Source: Cavenderia fasciculata | Taxonomy: Eukaryota; Evosea; Eumycetozoa; Acytosteliales; Cavenderiaceae | Direction: 5' to 3' | NCBI RefSeq assembly: GCF_000203815.1 | Contig: NW_004457737.1 | Span: 1,240,001 to 1,304,000, forward strand | Length of the DNA stretch: 64,000 nucleotides | Shown: piece by piece, positions 25,999 to 36,049 of the stretch | Numbering within the stretch: position 1 is the stretch's first letter | How the letters are laid out: every line of letters starts with the position of its first letter | Made by a program: the position numbers and the translations under genes | Notes under the pieces: model-generated | What the model saw: the letters and a program-made list of their open reading frames with translations, nothing else | The model's database searches: none | Told to the model about the DNA's origin: nothing

Positions 25999-26815
25999 TG
26001 TATGGGATGGTTTACATCAGTAGTAATATCTATACCCCTTATTGTGGATAAAGAGATAAAAAAAATGTGCGGTACCATTGAAATGATAAGACCACCTATC
26101 GTGATAGCCATAATATATGCAACAGATGGTGCAGCATTAACAAACCACCATGCTAGCTTTTTTCCAATCTAATGATTAATATAGGTTGACCATGACTAGA
26201 GTTTGGATTAAAATTTAATACAATTTGTATTTTAATCAAAAAATTAATTTTTCTTACCTTTTTAACCTTGTTAATTAGAGTGTAATGTCCTGGCTGATAT
26301 GGAGAGGAAACCATTGTATTGGATTTATCATTTCTCACCTTGAAGTTACCACCAACCAAGTTGAAATGACGGGCAATATCTTCTCAAGTTATTTATATAA
26401 TATAGGAGGATACCTTATCCATGGACCGAAATTAGTTGCATCAACTTCATTATTGTCTCCATCGGTAAGATAAACTTTAACTATAGTTTCAAGAAAAATA
26501 CTATTTATTAGAATTTAAAATCAAGAAATTAATAAACACAATACAATACATACCACGTTCTTGTTCGATGTAGAAATGGGATAATCCCTCTGGAATCTCA
26601 TCACCCCAGTTGACAGGGGGGTCGAGTGGAAGGAGACGTAATTCTAGCATTTCTCCAATTATGATCCTAACCTTTGAGAATCTATCGATAATTGGTGTTA
26701 GTAGGTCTATATATCTTGTTACATTACTAAAAGAGTTTAGTAAAATAACATCATGATATTGGATCGTGACATTTCGGAGTTTCTTGACATTTGGTAGGAT
26801 CGGAATTAATTAAGA
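25995..26815 (-). pseudogene. Decayed C-terminal half of a membrane-protein gene
   Basis: Four coding-like segments lie on the minus strand. The last, 26168-25995, is an in-frame exon of 58 codons with a hydrophobic segment (AYIMAITIGGLIISMV) and a stop. Before it is 26379-26258 (ARHFNLVGGNFKV, then PYQPGHYTLINKV). Before that is 26480-26400 (VKVYLTDGDNNEVDATNF). The most upstream, about 26805-26555, contains FSKVRIIIGEMLELRLLPL. Splice sites are good between most of them, but the junction between the second and third (counted from the stop) does not keep the frame. No start codon or N-terminus precedes the segment; instead it abuts a scrap of the RUN/RH gene. It looks like the truncated tail of a dictyostelid multigene membrane protein whose family I do not recognise. 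Confidence 0.5.
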
Positions 26816-26816
26816 G

Positions 26817-26885
26817 GACAAGGAAAAGGAAGAACCAAACAGACAGAATGTCACATCGGTCGACTCTTTTGCCAATAACCATATG
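26817..26885 (+). repeat. Degenerate copy of a RUN/RH gene exon fragment
   Basis: It matches 24771-24839 at about 60 of 69 positions, including the runs GACAAGGAAAAGGAAGA and ACATCGGTCGA. The copy has a one-base insertion and a one-base loss, so it does not code. It marks a past duplication that dropped exon sequence 2 kb downstream. Confidence 0.75.
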
Positions 26886-27141
26886 ACAATGAGGTTTTGC
26901 ATTTTTTATTTGTCCTTTTGAATGTTGGTTTGTTAAGGTCCCAATTATCTCTTTGTGTGAATTCCAGCCATGAGATGCTACACTCCTCTCAGTCGTGAGA
27001 CACCTCTCTCCTATCGGGAAGAGTAGTACTCAGAAGTTACAAAGTTTTATTATACTTTTTAATTGACCAAGAAATAACAATGGAAAAAATCGCGGCTTGT
27101 CGAGACCCGTAAAAATAAGTTTGAAAAACATCATGCCTTGG

Positions 27142-27166
27142 GCTCTACCGACTGAGCTAACAAGGC
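27142..27166 (-). pseudogene. Inverted 5' half of a tRNA-Lys gene
   Basis: Read on the minus strand, these 25 bases equal the first 25 bases of the intact tRNA-Lys at 27828. They cover the 5' acceptor strand and the whole D arm, including the internal A box. The match then fails: no lysine anticodon loop or T arm follows. The preceding flank also resembles the flank of the intact gene (TTTTGGGACATCA against TTTTGGAAACATCA), so the copy included upstream DNA. Confidence 0.8.
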
Positions 27167-27303
27167 TATTTTGATGTCCCAAAACATAAGTAAAAATAAA
27201 CCAAATTTTAGTGTGGAAACCTTAAAAATCGTCAAAAAAAGTTTTTTTTTTTTTTAAGCATCTCATTTCGTGGCATCCACCTGTAGGGTGGAGCACTACT
27301 CTT

Positions 27304-27543
27304 TCAATTGCGAAGTTTTATTGATTGAAGTCTTTGTTTGACCAGCAATGGGAACTGAGTTTCCAAAGAAGAAACAAGTCCAATCTGTTTTTTGGGGTGC
27401 CAAATGTCTGTTCTATTTCCATCCAAGCAAAAATTGCAAGTCTTGGTGGGAGCTATTAGTTCTATTTGTTCATCAATACGACGGGAAGCTTCTTTACCTG
27501 TTGAATCGAGGGGGGCTGAACGGTTCTGTGAGTTACGATCCAT
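27304..27543 (-). other. Uncertain 79-codon frame near the tRNA
   Basis: An ATG-initiated minus-strand frame reads MDRNSQNRSAPLDSTGKEAS and continues with a Cys pair (CNFC). It has less AT-biased codons than the surroundings. Upstream, in another frame, about 75 further codons are open. It may be a remnant of a host gene or of a mobile element; there is no domain to decide. Confidence 0.25.
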
Positions 27544-27827
27544 AGTTCTTTTGTCAGATTAGTGACCAGATCGTGACTGTTGGAGGGAGTGCCCAGTGTC
27601 ACCATCCATATGTATGTGTGTGTCGAGTAATGGTTGGTGGTTGTGTCTATACCATGATTATCTATCTTATATCGTTCTGTTGTTCGTATTGTTATTGTTG
27701 ATTGATGTTTTGATGAGATGTTGATGATGTTCTTTTCCAATTGTAATAGAAATGTGAACACTGTTTTCAAACGTCAAAAAAAGCATCTGGTCTCAAATTT
27801 TGAATTTTTTTGTTTTGGAAACATCAA

Positions 27828-27900
27828 GCCTTGTTAGCTCAGTCGGTAGAGCGCAAGACTCTTAATCTTGTGGTCGGGGGTTCGAGCCCCCCATAGGGCT
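27828..27900 (+). tRNA. tRNA-Lys (anticodon CUU)
   Basis: A 73-base intron-less tRNA gene. The acceptor stem is GCCTTGT pairing with ATAGGGC, with two wobble pairs. The D arm is GCTC-loop-GAGC. The anticodon stem is CAAGA/TCTTG with loop CTCTTAA, giving anticodon CTT. The T arm is GGGGG-TTCGAGC-CCCCC. A short T run just after the gene (from 27903) would end pol III transcription. All stems are intact, so it should decode AAG codons. Confidence 0.97.
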
Positions 27901-27942
27901 ATCTTTTGTTGTTTTGACTAGCCATGTTTTTTTTTGCGGTTT

Positions 27943-28018
27943 TCTTGTTCTATACACTCGTCGCTATCTTTCTAACCTAGTTTCATCAAATTCCTTTGAA
28001 ACCACACATGAAAAAACC
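27943..28018. repeat. Direct repeat, copy 1
   Basis: It begins TCTTGTTCTATACACTCG and contains the perfectly shared run CTATCTTTCTAACCTAG. Copy 2 lies at 28131. Roughly three quarters of positions agree. Both copies end in AAAAAACC. Confidence 0.8.
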
Positions 28019-28130
28019 ATTAAATGGTTCAACATATGGTTTTTTTTCCGGTTGTTTTTTCGGCCAAAAAAACCAGTATAGTAGCTTTTTTAGAAACTTT
28101 CTTTTTTATTTTCACCTCTTTCTAATATGT

Positions 28131-28205
28131 TCTTGCTCTTTACACACTTGGCTATCTTTCTAACCTAGTTTCATTAATTTCCATTAAATCCTCATTGAAA
28201 AAACC
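28131..28205. repeat. Direct repeat, copy 2
   Basis: It begins TCTTGCTCTTTACACACT and shares the run CTATCTTTCTAACCTAGTTT with copy 1 at 27943. The 188-base period and the position just downstream of a tRNA gene suggest local duplication or remains of an inserted sequence. Confidence 0.8.
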
Positions 28206-28426
28206 CATCAAAAGGTCTATCTGTTGATTTTTTTTTCAAAAATATTTAAATAGAATTCTACTGATAGTATAGAAAATAGTCCTATCTATGGATTGATCAC
28301 ACCAATTTGATTGATTTGTTTATCTCTTTAACATATTTATTTATTTTATTTAATTATTATAGTTGTTTTCTTTATTTTATTTGATTTTTTATTAAGATAT
28401 TTATTTATTGTATTTTATTTATTTAT

Positions 28427-30445
28427 TTATTTGATCTCTTTATCTCTTTGATAAATAAAATAATGATTGATATGATATGCACTGAATCTAAATGGGTTTC
28501 CAATTGTACTGTGTTTAGGGTATCTTTGTGCTTTATGTGCTGGTAGAATGATTGTGTTGAGTGATTTGATATCATCTAGTTGTGAAAGATCTTTTTGTTT
28601 GGAGTTTCCAAATGGATAGACCAAGTTGTTTATCTCTGAGAGGAATCGAACTGTATGAATATTACTATTTAAAAGTATTGAATATAGTTGAATACCAAGT
28701 GAATCTGTTATCAATTTGATAACACTCTTTGGGAATTTAATGCTTGTCTTGTTGTTGGATAATTTATAGTTCTTGTCTTTGGTGAAATAAATAGTTGTCA
28801 ACTTTGAAAATAATGATAATGTTTGATTGATATTATCATCTACCGGTATAGATACTGTTTCAAGTTGTTGGTGGTGTTGTTGTGAGAGTTGTGATAGTTG
28901 TAATTCTTTTGGTACTAATAACTTTTTGAGTGTTGTTGAAAATTGAATAACAGTTGATGAATCCAAATCATCAATAGTTGCATTTAAAATATTAATAGTT
29001 TTAATATTTGATAGTTTCATCAAGAATGATAATGAAATATTATTATCACATCTAAAGTAACTGATTTGGTTACATAATGTTGATTGATTGTTATAATTGA
29101 TTAATGATTGATCTGATATCCATATTTGATTGATATTTGGTATTAATCGCATAATATCTGATGAAGAGGACAATTCAAAATGTTTGATTGATGTTATTAA
29201 ATTGTTGTAAAGATATTGGTGTAGTGATTTGTTGATTCTAGTTAGATCCCATTTTGAATCAATATCCATTGTATCTTTTGTTAAAGAGTATGGAGTGTAA
29301 TGGTATCGATGATATTGACATTTTCGAGCTTGTTCTCTAAATCTTGATAATACTATTGGCACGAAAATAAAAGATTGGTTGTATAATTTTTGATACTTGT
29401 CAACAAGTGAATCAACATTGCATACACATTCTACTCTGTCATGTGAATACCAACACATTGATATAATTCTTTCAATGATTTCATTTGGTAGTTGAATTGA
29501 TTTCTTATTATTATTATTAATATTTGGTCTAGTTGATTTTTTAAATAATAAAGTTCTTTTTTCGGAATATGGTTTTAAAATTGCACCATTATAATCAAAA
29601 CCAATATCTTTAAATGATTTAATTTCCGATTCTGTTACGTCACCATGATAAACAATTTTCAAATCTTGTAGTGTTTGAAGTAAAGATTTCTTTGCTAGTA
29701 GGTAACTAAACGAATGGATTCCAAGGTATCCCTGTGAGTGTGCATGGTTGTATTTAAATTTTTTAATTGCGATATTATTTGATATAATTTCCAATGGTAG
29801 CAACATTTGGACCGGGGTTACACCACGATCGCGATGGTAGTAGGTTATTTGATCTACAAGTGGGAATTTGGTAGAGTAGAGGCGATTTCTACTCCAATTG
29901 GCGGTATTATCTCGGTGCCCATAGAGAAAGAGATGACTGATATTTGGGAACATGTCAACATAGTCTATATCTTCGTCAGAGTGAAAATCCAACGGGGTAC
30001 CGAGTGAGATGCATTTTAATGTTTTTTTAGAAGCCTCTGTAAGACATTTATCATAGATGTGCAAAGAAGAGTGTTGAACGGGCAAGATAAATTTGACCAA
30101 GTGATTGAGAGGGATCTTGTTCCAATTCACACGACCAATTGTATCGACAATCTTGATACAAGTCAGATTTTGAAATGAAAATGCCCAATCCAAATTGCCC
30201 ATGCGATCAGATTTAAAGTGAGTTACATCGGGCATGTATTTTAAAATAAGAGTAAGGTCTTTTTTAAAGAATATATTGCCTCCTAGAATAGACAATCTTT
30301 TTACACCTTTTAATACTTTTACTCCGTCTGGTGGTGAAAGTGGTAGTAGTCTTTCTTCTTCTTCCTCCTCATCATTATTAATAATGAGAGATCCGAAATG
30401 ATTGAAAAGTGTATCTGGACTGGACCAGAGCGTAGTTAGGTTCAT
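28427..30445 (-). CDS. F-box-like / leucine-rich repeat family protein
   Basis: A single open frame of 672 residues. About residue 305 starts a segment LPNEIIERIISMCWYSHD, which is the F-box-like opening common in large dictyostelid LRR families. It is followed by irregular leucine-rich repeats (FELSSSSDIMRLIPNINQIW, TINILNATIDDL). The first 300 residues look like the LRR part of a similar unit, without its own F-box-like opening (LNHLVKFILPVQHSSLHIYD). The protein therefore looks like one and a half family units. If F-box-like, it would link a substrate to a cullin-RING ligase, but this is inference. A SAP-like frame ends 10 bases upstream in another frame; the two may be one gene with a frame difference. 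Confidence 0.7.
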   Translation of the reverse strand: MNLTTLWSSPDTLFNHFGSLIINNDEEEEEERLLPLSPPDGVKVLKGVKRLSILGGNIFFKKDLTLILKYMPDVTHFKSDRMGNLDWAFSFQNLTCIKIVDTIGRVNWNKIPLNHLVKFILPVQHSSLHIYDKCLTEASKKTLKCISLGTPLDFHSDEDIDYVDMFPNISHLFLYGHRDNTANWSRNRLYSTKFPLVDQITYYHRDRGVTPVQMLLPLEIISNNIAIKKFKYNHAHSQGYLGIHSFSYLLAKKSLLQTLQDLKIVYHGDVTESEIKSFKDIGFDYNGAILKPYSEKRTLLFKKSTRPNINNNNKKSIQLPNEIIERIISMCWYSHDRVECVCNVDSLVDKYQKLYNQSFIFVPIVLSRFREQARKCQYHRYHYTPYSLTKDTMDIDSKWDLTRINKSLHQYLYNNLITSIKHFELSSSSDIMRLIPNINQIWISDQSLINYNNQSTLCNQISYFRCDNNISLSFLMKLSNIKTINILNATIDDLDSSTVIQFSTTLKKLLVPKELQLSQLSQQHHQQLETVSIPVDDNINQTLSLFSKLTTIYFTKDKNYKLSNNKTSIKFPKSVIKLITDSLGIQLYSILLNSNIHTVRFLSEINNLVYPFGNSKQKDLSQLDDIKSLNTIILPAHKAQRYPKHSTIGNPFRFSAYHINHYFIYQRDKEIK

Positions 30446-30455
30446 TGGAAAAAAT

Positions 30456-30788
30456 TCAAAGTTTGAATAGTTGTTCCTTTTTCAACTTTTTTAATTCTCC
30501 TTCCAAGTATATTTTAGTTGTTGTTTCCTCTTCTTCTTCTTCATTCTCTTCATTCTTTTCTTTTTGTTCTTTTTTTTGTTGTTGTTGTTGTTGTCGTTGT
30601 TTAATAATCTTTTGTATCATTACTTCTTTGGTTTCTTTTAAAGTTGAATCGATACCCATCTTTATACACAATGCCAGTAGTTCATTTTTATACATTCTCT
30701 TTCTCATATCTTCTTCATTGTACTCTTTCTCCACTTCCTCTTCCTCTTCTCCCTCATCCTCCTCGACTTCATCTTTTCTTTTCTTCAT
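30456..30788 (-). CDS. SAP-like domain ORF, 110 residues
   Basis: The frame starts MKKRKDEVEEDEG and ends EGELKKLKKEQLFKL with a TGA. Residues 33-65 (YKNELLALCIKMGIDSTLKE and on) fit the helix-extended-helix pattern of a SAP domain, which often binds AT-rich DNA. It is flanked by Glu/Lys-rich and Gln-rich stretches. The next gene on the strand starts only 10 bases beyond the stop, in another frame. It could be a separate small gene or the 5' part of that gene, with a frameshift or an unseen intron. No good splice pair joins them. Confidence 0.5.
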   Translation of the reverse strand: MKKRKDEVEEDEGEEEEEVEKEYNEEDMRKRMYKNELLALCIKMGIDSTLKETKEVMIQKIIKQRQQQQQQKKEQKEKNEENEEEEEETTTKIYLEGELKKLKKEQLFKL

Positions 30789-31043
30789 ATCTATGTTATT
30801 TATCTCTTTGTACTCATCGAATGATTGGTCAAAGATTTGATCAGAGATTCCAAAAAAAAAAAGTATTTTTTGATTAAAATAATATTATATTTAATATTTA
30901 TTTATTTATTAATTTGTTTTGTACAATCATTTATTTTATACATTTTTGGTACCCTGTAGGGAGATTTAAATTTATATTTATATATATATATACAATTTGG
31001 TGTATGAACAATTTGATTTGATTGAATTTGACTATCTCTTCTT

Positions 31044-32980
31044 TTAGAATTTCTTATTTGCTTTTCTAGTATTCATTGACTTTTGATTGAATAAAACATT
31101 GGCCAATTCATCTGATCTATTTTTAGATCTTTGTTGGTAGAGATCGACCGACTCGACTTGGTTGGACTCCTTTTGCATGGTTTTGGTGAGTTGAGTCTCG
31201 ATGGTTTGTGCTTGGTTGTTCCACATTTGTTGTTGCTGTTGTTGTTGTTGGTACATTTGTTGGTTGGCGGCCGACTGTGGTTGCATCATGATCTTTTCCT
31301 GCTTCTTGGCAATGACATTGTTGAGCAGGGTGGTGTTGGTAAAGTTTTTGGCACGCGATTGGTGGTAGTCACCGGTCGAGGCAATCTTGGCCGATGTTTG
31401 GACGAGGTTGACACCGAGTGCGTCGATATCGGCATTCTCAATGGCGACCTCTTGGCTGGTGGTGGTCTCCTTGGTCATGGTGATGAAACGGACGCATTTG
31501 AGACCCTTCATGGTGGTGTAGTAGATTTGGAGTTGGAAGGGAAGTGACTTGAGCTTGCTGAGGTCGTACTTGGCAGCGGCGGATGGGTTGACACCATACT
31601 CGAATGAGACGGTTGTGTCTTGGTTGACATTACCTACCTCCTTTTCAATAAATGATTGGAGTGATGCGAGAAGGGTTGGGTCTTGGATATAGAGACCTGC
31701 GTGCAAACGTACTTTGATCGACACGTTGGTAGCGAGGACGGGCAAAGCAAGCACAGACTTGAACTCCTCCTTGAGAGAGACGGGGTCGACAATGTTGACG
31801 TCTCCGTTTGTCTGTTCGGCCAACTTACCCAATTCTTCGAGTTTGCAGTCGGCACCCTTGATACCGAGTACTGCGACGGTCGTACCGGAACGTACGCAGT
31901 GGTCGACCATCTGGTTAAAGAACTTTTGTACATCCTCTAATTTCTTGTTCTCGACGGCACCGACACCCACGTTGGAGAGACCGTCCGTGCAAACAACAAT
32001 CTTGCTTCCACGCACACGCGAAGCCATACCGACGGCGACGGCAACAGCTGGTCCGAGCGCAGTGCTACCCTGGGCATCGAGGGCAAACACCTTGCGAGCA
32101 AGTGACTCGCACGACTTTGATACTGGTGAATTTAACGTGTACGACGATCCAATCTCCAACAACTGTCCGACATCCTCGACCTTGGATTGGTCGACTACTT
32201 GGACTGGACTAGTTCCATCACCGATAATAGTGACTCCATGACTGAATGCAACCACTCCGACACGTCTATTGGGATACTCTTTTTGGAGTGTCTCGAGCTG
32301 CGAGTCAATTCCATATTGCACGCATTGTAAACGTGTCACATAGTGACGTTGAGGAGTATTAACAAACATATTACCTTGGCTACGCAACATGGATTGTTGC
32401 AACTTGGCAGCATTCAACTGATCGGCAGTTTGGTACTTTGGTGGTATCTTTTCAGGTACTTCATACGAACATTGCATACTACCACTAGTATCAATACAAA
32501 AGATTACATATGATTCATCATCTTCATGTGTTGGTGTGGCAGTAACAGCAGCGGTAGTATTATTGTTGTTACTATCAACAGTAGTAGTTGATACAGGTGG
32601 TGCTTCGAGGACATAATCTACAATATTGGTCTTTGGGATCTCCTCTGGTTGCAATTGAATGGTAGAAGTCTCTCCACAAAACTCGCACTCCCATTTGTTG
32701 GTTTCGGTATTGTAACCTCCAGCAGTGGCAACATTGTCAAACGATTCTCCATCACCACTATCAAGTTTCTTGAATTGGTTGATATTGGAGAATGCAACCT
32801 TGCAACTGCTACAAAAGATTGGATCTCCAGTAGCAATCTTGGTTTCATTACTCAATGTACCAAGACTAACATTTAAAATATTAGTTGTAGCTTTTTTAAC
32901 TACCTTTTTAACTTTTGGTGCTCCTCTATATGGTGAAGAGTTATTATTATTATTATTACTATTTATATTACTAAATGGTG

Positions 32981-33015
<35 letters not shown>

Positions 33016-33318
33016 ACAGGTGGTGCTGGTTTACTTCCAAATAGACTTGAAAAGAAACCTTGACTTTGTTGTTGTTGTTGTTGCTGTTGCTGTTGTTGTT
33101 GTGGTTGTTGTTGTTGTTGTGGTTGTTGTGGGTATGGTGATACTTGAACTTCTTCAGTATCTATTGATTGAGAGAGAAAGAAAGAGAAAGAGAATATGAG
33201 TGAGCATACAAAGTTCAACAAAGTTCAAGTATCATCATCAAATATAAATATACATACCTAACTCCATTTCCTCGTCTTCATCACGACCAATATAAGTGTA
33301 TTTGCTTCCAGCGTTCAT
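31044..33318 (-). CDS. von Willebrand A domain protein with zinc ribbon (CPRas/Sec23-like family)
   Basis: Two exons, 33318-33258 and 33160-31044, encode 725 residues, starting MNAGSKYTYIGRDEDEEMEL. The short first exon is supported by an ATG, a GTATGT donor and matching phase. After Gln runs, residues 120-225 hold a zinc ribbon (FCSSC and WECEFC) of the Sec23/24 type. A vWA domain follows from about 245, with the metal-binding MIDAS signature DTSGSM and a second site TDGLSN. A beta-rich region and a Gln-rich tail close the protein. D. discoideum has relatives, including proteins in which a circularly permuted Ras domain precedes this module; no Ras domain is visible here. The vWA site predicts Mg-dependent protein binding; the partner is unknown. 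Confidence 0.85.
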
Positions 33319-33743
33319 TGTTGTTTATTTATTGAATTAAAAAGAAAAAGATAATTTGTAAGAGATAATTTGAAAAGATATATTTGTATTTGTATTTGTA
33401 TTTGTATTTGATGATTGTTCAAATTAAATTAAAACAAGTAGCTTCATGTTCATCTCATTCAGCTGATGTCAAAGATGGGAAACAAGACAGATTTCAATTT
33501 AAAAAATCAAGTACTAGTTTTTATTCGATGAATGGTGGTCAATGAATTGTTAAATTTACTTTGCCTTTTCACAGTGAACCAATGATTCACCACCCATCGC
33601 CCTGTCACACTCCTTGGGTATTTTCATTCAATAGAGGGACCTACCTTTTTAAGGATTCAATGAAATTATGTATAATTGCATATGAAACACATTAATTAAT
33701 TGTGTATTGTGTATTATTAATATTATTTTATTTTTAATTTAAT
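33319..33743. other. Intergenic, 425 bases
   Basis: This lies between the 5' end of the vWA gene and the 3' end of vps33, both on the minus strand. It contains TTTGTA repeats at about 33380-33410. No gene is seen; the vWA promoter probably lies here. Confidence 0.6.
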
Positions 33744-35788
33744 TTATTCTTCACCAAACTTTTCAACAATACCATCAACAAAAGAATCACCATTAATTAA
33801 TTTAGTGGTGATGATGACAAAATCACGATTGGCCTGTTCTTGACGACCGAGGAAACGAAGTGCTGAGATTTCGGCAAAGGTGACACCTCCGATGAAATAG
33901 ACGAGGGTGATGGGCTTGCGATCGCTCTTGGCGTTGCTTTGAGCGCCTTGGGGAAGGGGTTGCACCTCTTCAAAGGTGGGTCCGGGCAAGAGACGGAGTG
34001 CCTGCTCGATGGAACGCCATCCTCCGGGTTTGGTGGCCGCCTGAACAAGACGTACCGAGAGAGGAGCGTAGCCACTGTAGACATAGGCAATATCGGTCTG
34101 GTTGGTCTCGTCGAGATCCTCAATGATGAGGTTGAGATCCTGTTTGATGAGTGGGTAGGTGGGTTTGGACTCTTTGGCGCGGCAGAGGAGACCGAGCTTT
34201 TCAAAGTTGTTGAGTGTCATGATGGCCTCGGCACCGTACGACTGTACAATCTCGCGACGGTAAAACTCGAGTTGCTTGGGTTTGAAGCCGCCGTTGGTGA
34301 GTGAGTAGATGACGAGCAGACGGAGTATCTTGTACATGGGGTCTTTTTTGTTGATGCATTCCTCGAGGTAACGCTCGACGGCCTCGTTGTTGATATGTGC
34401 CAGCATGTTTTGCTCGCATTCAATGCGACGCATAAAGCCGGGAGACTTGGTGATATCGAGGATTTTCTCGGTGACGTTGGTGTGGATACGCAGCGAGTTG
34501 TGCTCTTGTTGGTACTGTGCGAGCTTTTTGACAAAGTCACGGATCGCAGCGGGCGACTGTGACGACTGGAACCGCTTGTAGTACTCGTCGATATCCTTGG
34601 CCTTTTTGTGCAAGATACCACCGAGCACTGAAAAGTTGGTGTCTCTAATCTCGGCAAACACCTTGTCATTTGAGTGCAATGGGAAGGGCAGTTTCTTGCC
34701 GCCGGCGCCGGCAGCTCCCGGTGCAGCGGGTGGAGGTGCGGCAGGCTGGCCAGGTGCACCCGATCCCTGAGGTGGATTGACTAGATCTTCGTCGAGATAG
34801 ACAGCGTTGTTTTTGATATTAAAAAACTCGTCTATCAAACCCTCGTACGTCAACTGCGTACACATGGGTGTGATGAGATCGACGTCACGGTCAATCAAGA
34901 TCAACGATTCAATCTCGGGTGGCACGGTCACCTCTTCACCCTGCTCCTTTCGCATTCTCGTGATCAAGTCCATCACCAGTCTCGAGCTGTGTCCTTTGCC
35001 CTTGACAATGGGGATCGTGCCAAACACCGACTGCAACTTCATCAACGACTTTGCCACATAAAACAATGATGTACGGTCACCATCCAACAAGAACTCTTTG
35101 TACGCCGAGCCCAGCTCAAGCGACAACACGTCCTCATCAAACGGTACAATATCCAACGACAGTTCATAACTCGCCGATATACTACCCGCCACACCTTCCT
35201 CTTCCAACACTCTATCGCAAAGAATCGTTCGACGTGGTATATAAATGATTGCATATCTCTTACTTTGTTTTTCAATGTCATGTTGTATAATATGTTCTTT
35301 AATCATTTGCATATATTTAATCCTAAAATTAAATCAATCAACAACAACAATACATTTGTCAGTCAAATACATAAATATATATATATTTCTACTCTCTCTA
35401 CATACTTTGGTCTAATAATGTATATAATATTTTTACAATTGGTATCTAATCTTCCATTCTTTAGTTCATAGTTTCTCTCTGCACCGTGTGATTGAAGGAA
35501 TTGAGGGTCTACCACCAAGTTTAGTAGACCAATGATCTTTGGGTCCATGACCAATGCCTTGTTTCCCCCAGGTAGAATATCGAGTGCTTCTCCGAGCTCT
35601 CTCTTGCTCTGATCTCTGATTGATGACAGGTTGAGCACTTGACCTGATATATTTGGAATCTGTGAGAGTAAGAGTGGAGGTGGTTTCTTTGCACCTGCTG
35701 GTGTTGGTTGTGCAGGTACCTTTCCCATAGCTCCTGGTTGTGGTCCTCTAGCTTGTTGTTGTTGTGGTGGTGGTCCTCCTCTATTCAT
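33744..35788 (-). CDS. vps33: Vps33, Sec1/Munc18 protein of the HOPS/CORVET complexes
   Basis: Two exons, 35788-35406 and 35322-33744, encode 653 residues. I chose the start at MNRGGPPPQQQQ, because the open frame further upstream lacks a good start. Vps33 clamps SNARE proteins during fusion at late endosomes and lysosomes, as part of HOPS and CORVET. Family landmarks along the chain are KNGRLDTNCKNIIYIIRPK, IYIPRRTILCDRVLEEEGV, LDIVPFDEDVLSLEL, the RDVDLITPMCTQLTYEGLID segment, and the C-terminal VYFIGGVTFAEISALRFL. A Pro/Ala-rich insert follows the TYEGLIDEF segment, as in other Vps33 proteins. The length is usual (about 600-650). Its exons are GC-richer than the flanks, which fits a well-expressed housekeeping gene. 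Confidence 0.95.
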
Positions 35789-36049
35789 TCTATCTATCTT
35801 TCTATCAATTGAGAGGTATACTGATGATCTAGTAGTGAGTGGAGTGGATGTTTTATATTGATTATTTATCAATTATATATCTATCTATCTATCGATCCCT
35901 CTACACTCGAGTTACTTTACTTCAAAAGACTCTAGATACTTCTTTGCAATCTTCATAACCATCATCATCATACAAAATTATTTTTTTAATAATTTTTTTT
36001 TTTTTGTAATATCTATCTTTTTGATTAAGTATTTAAACCAAATATGTAT

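Larger units (their letters stand above)
26886..27827. other. Intergenic, about 0.9 kb, rearranged DNA around a tRNA gene
   Basis: No intact gene is seen. The stretch holds an inverted 5' half of tRNA-Lys (27142-27166), an A/T run near 27235-27255, and a minus-strand frame of 79 codons at 27543-27304 (MDRNSQNRSAPLDSTG and on). That frame resembles protein but has no recognised relative and no clear neighbouring exons. DNA near tRNA genes is a known landing zone for dictyostelid retroelements, though I see no element body here. Confidence 0.5.
27901..28426. other. Intergenic downstream of tRNA-Lys with a direct repeat
   Basis: About 500 bases with no gene. It contains two copies of a ~75-base sequence (27943-28018 and 28131-28205) and T-rich runs. 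No element ends or open frames are seen. Confidence 0.6.

Noticed and set aside
27070-27166. A second full tRNA-Lys with an intron
   Set aside because: Only the acceptor 5' strand and D arm match. No lysine anticodon arm or pairing T arm follows at any sensible spacing.
26000-28430. A retroelement body beside the tRNA gene
   Set aside because: No reverse transcriptase, integrase or gag-like motif and no terminal repeats were seen. Only short repeats and scraps are present.
34217-34759. A 180-codon shifted frame and several antisense frames within vps33
   Set aside because: The GC-richer exon leaves spurious frames open. The Vps33 frame has all the family motifs.
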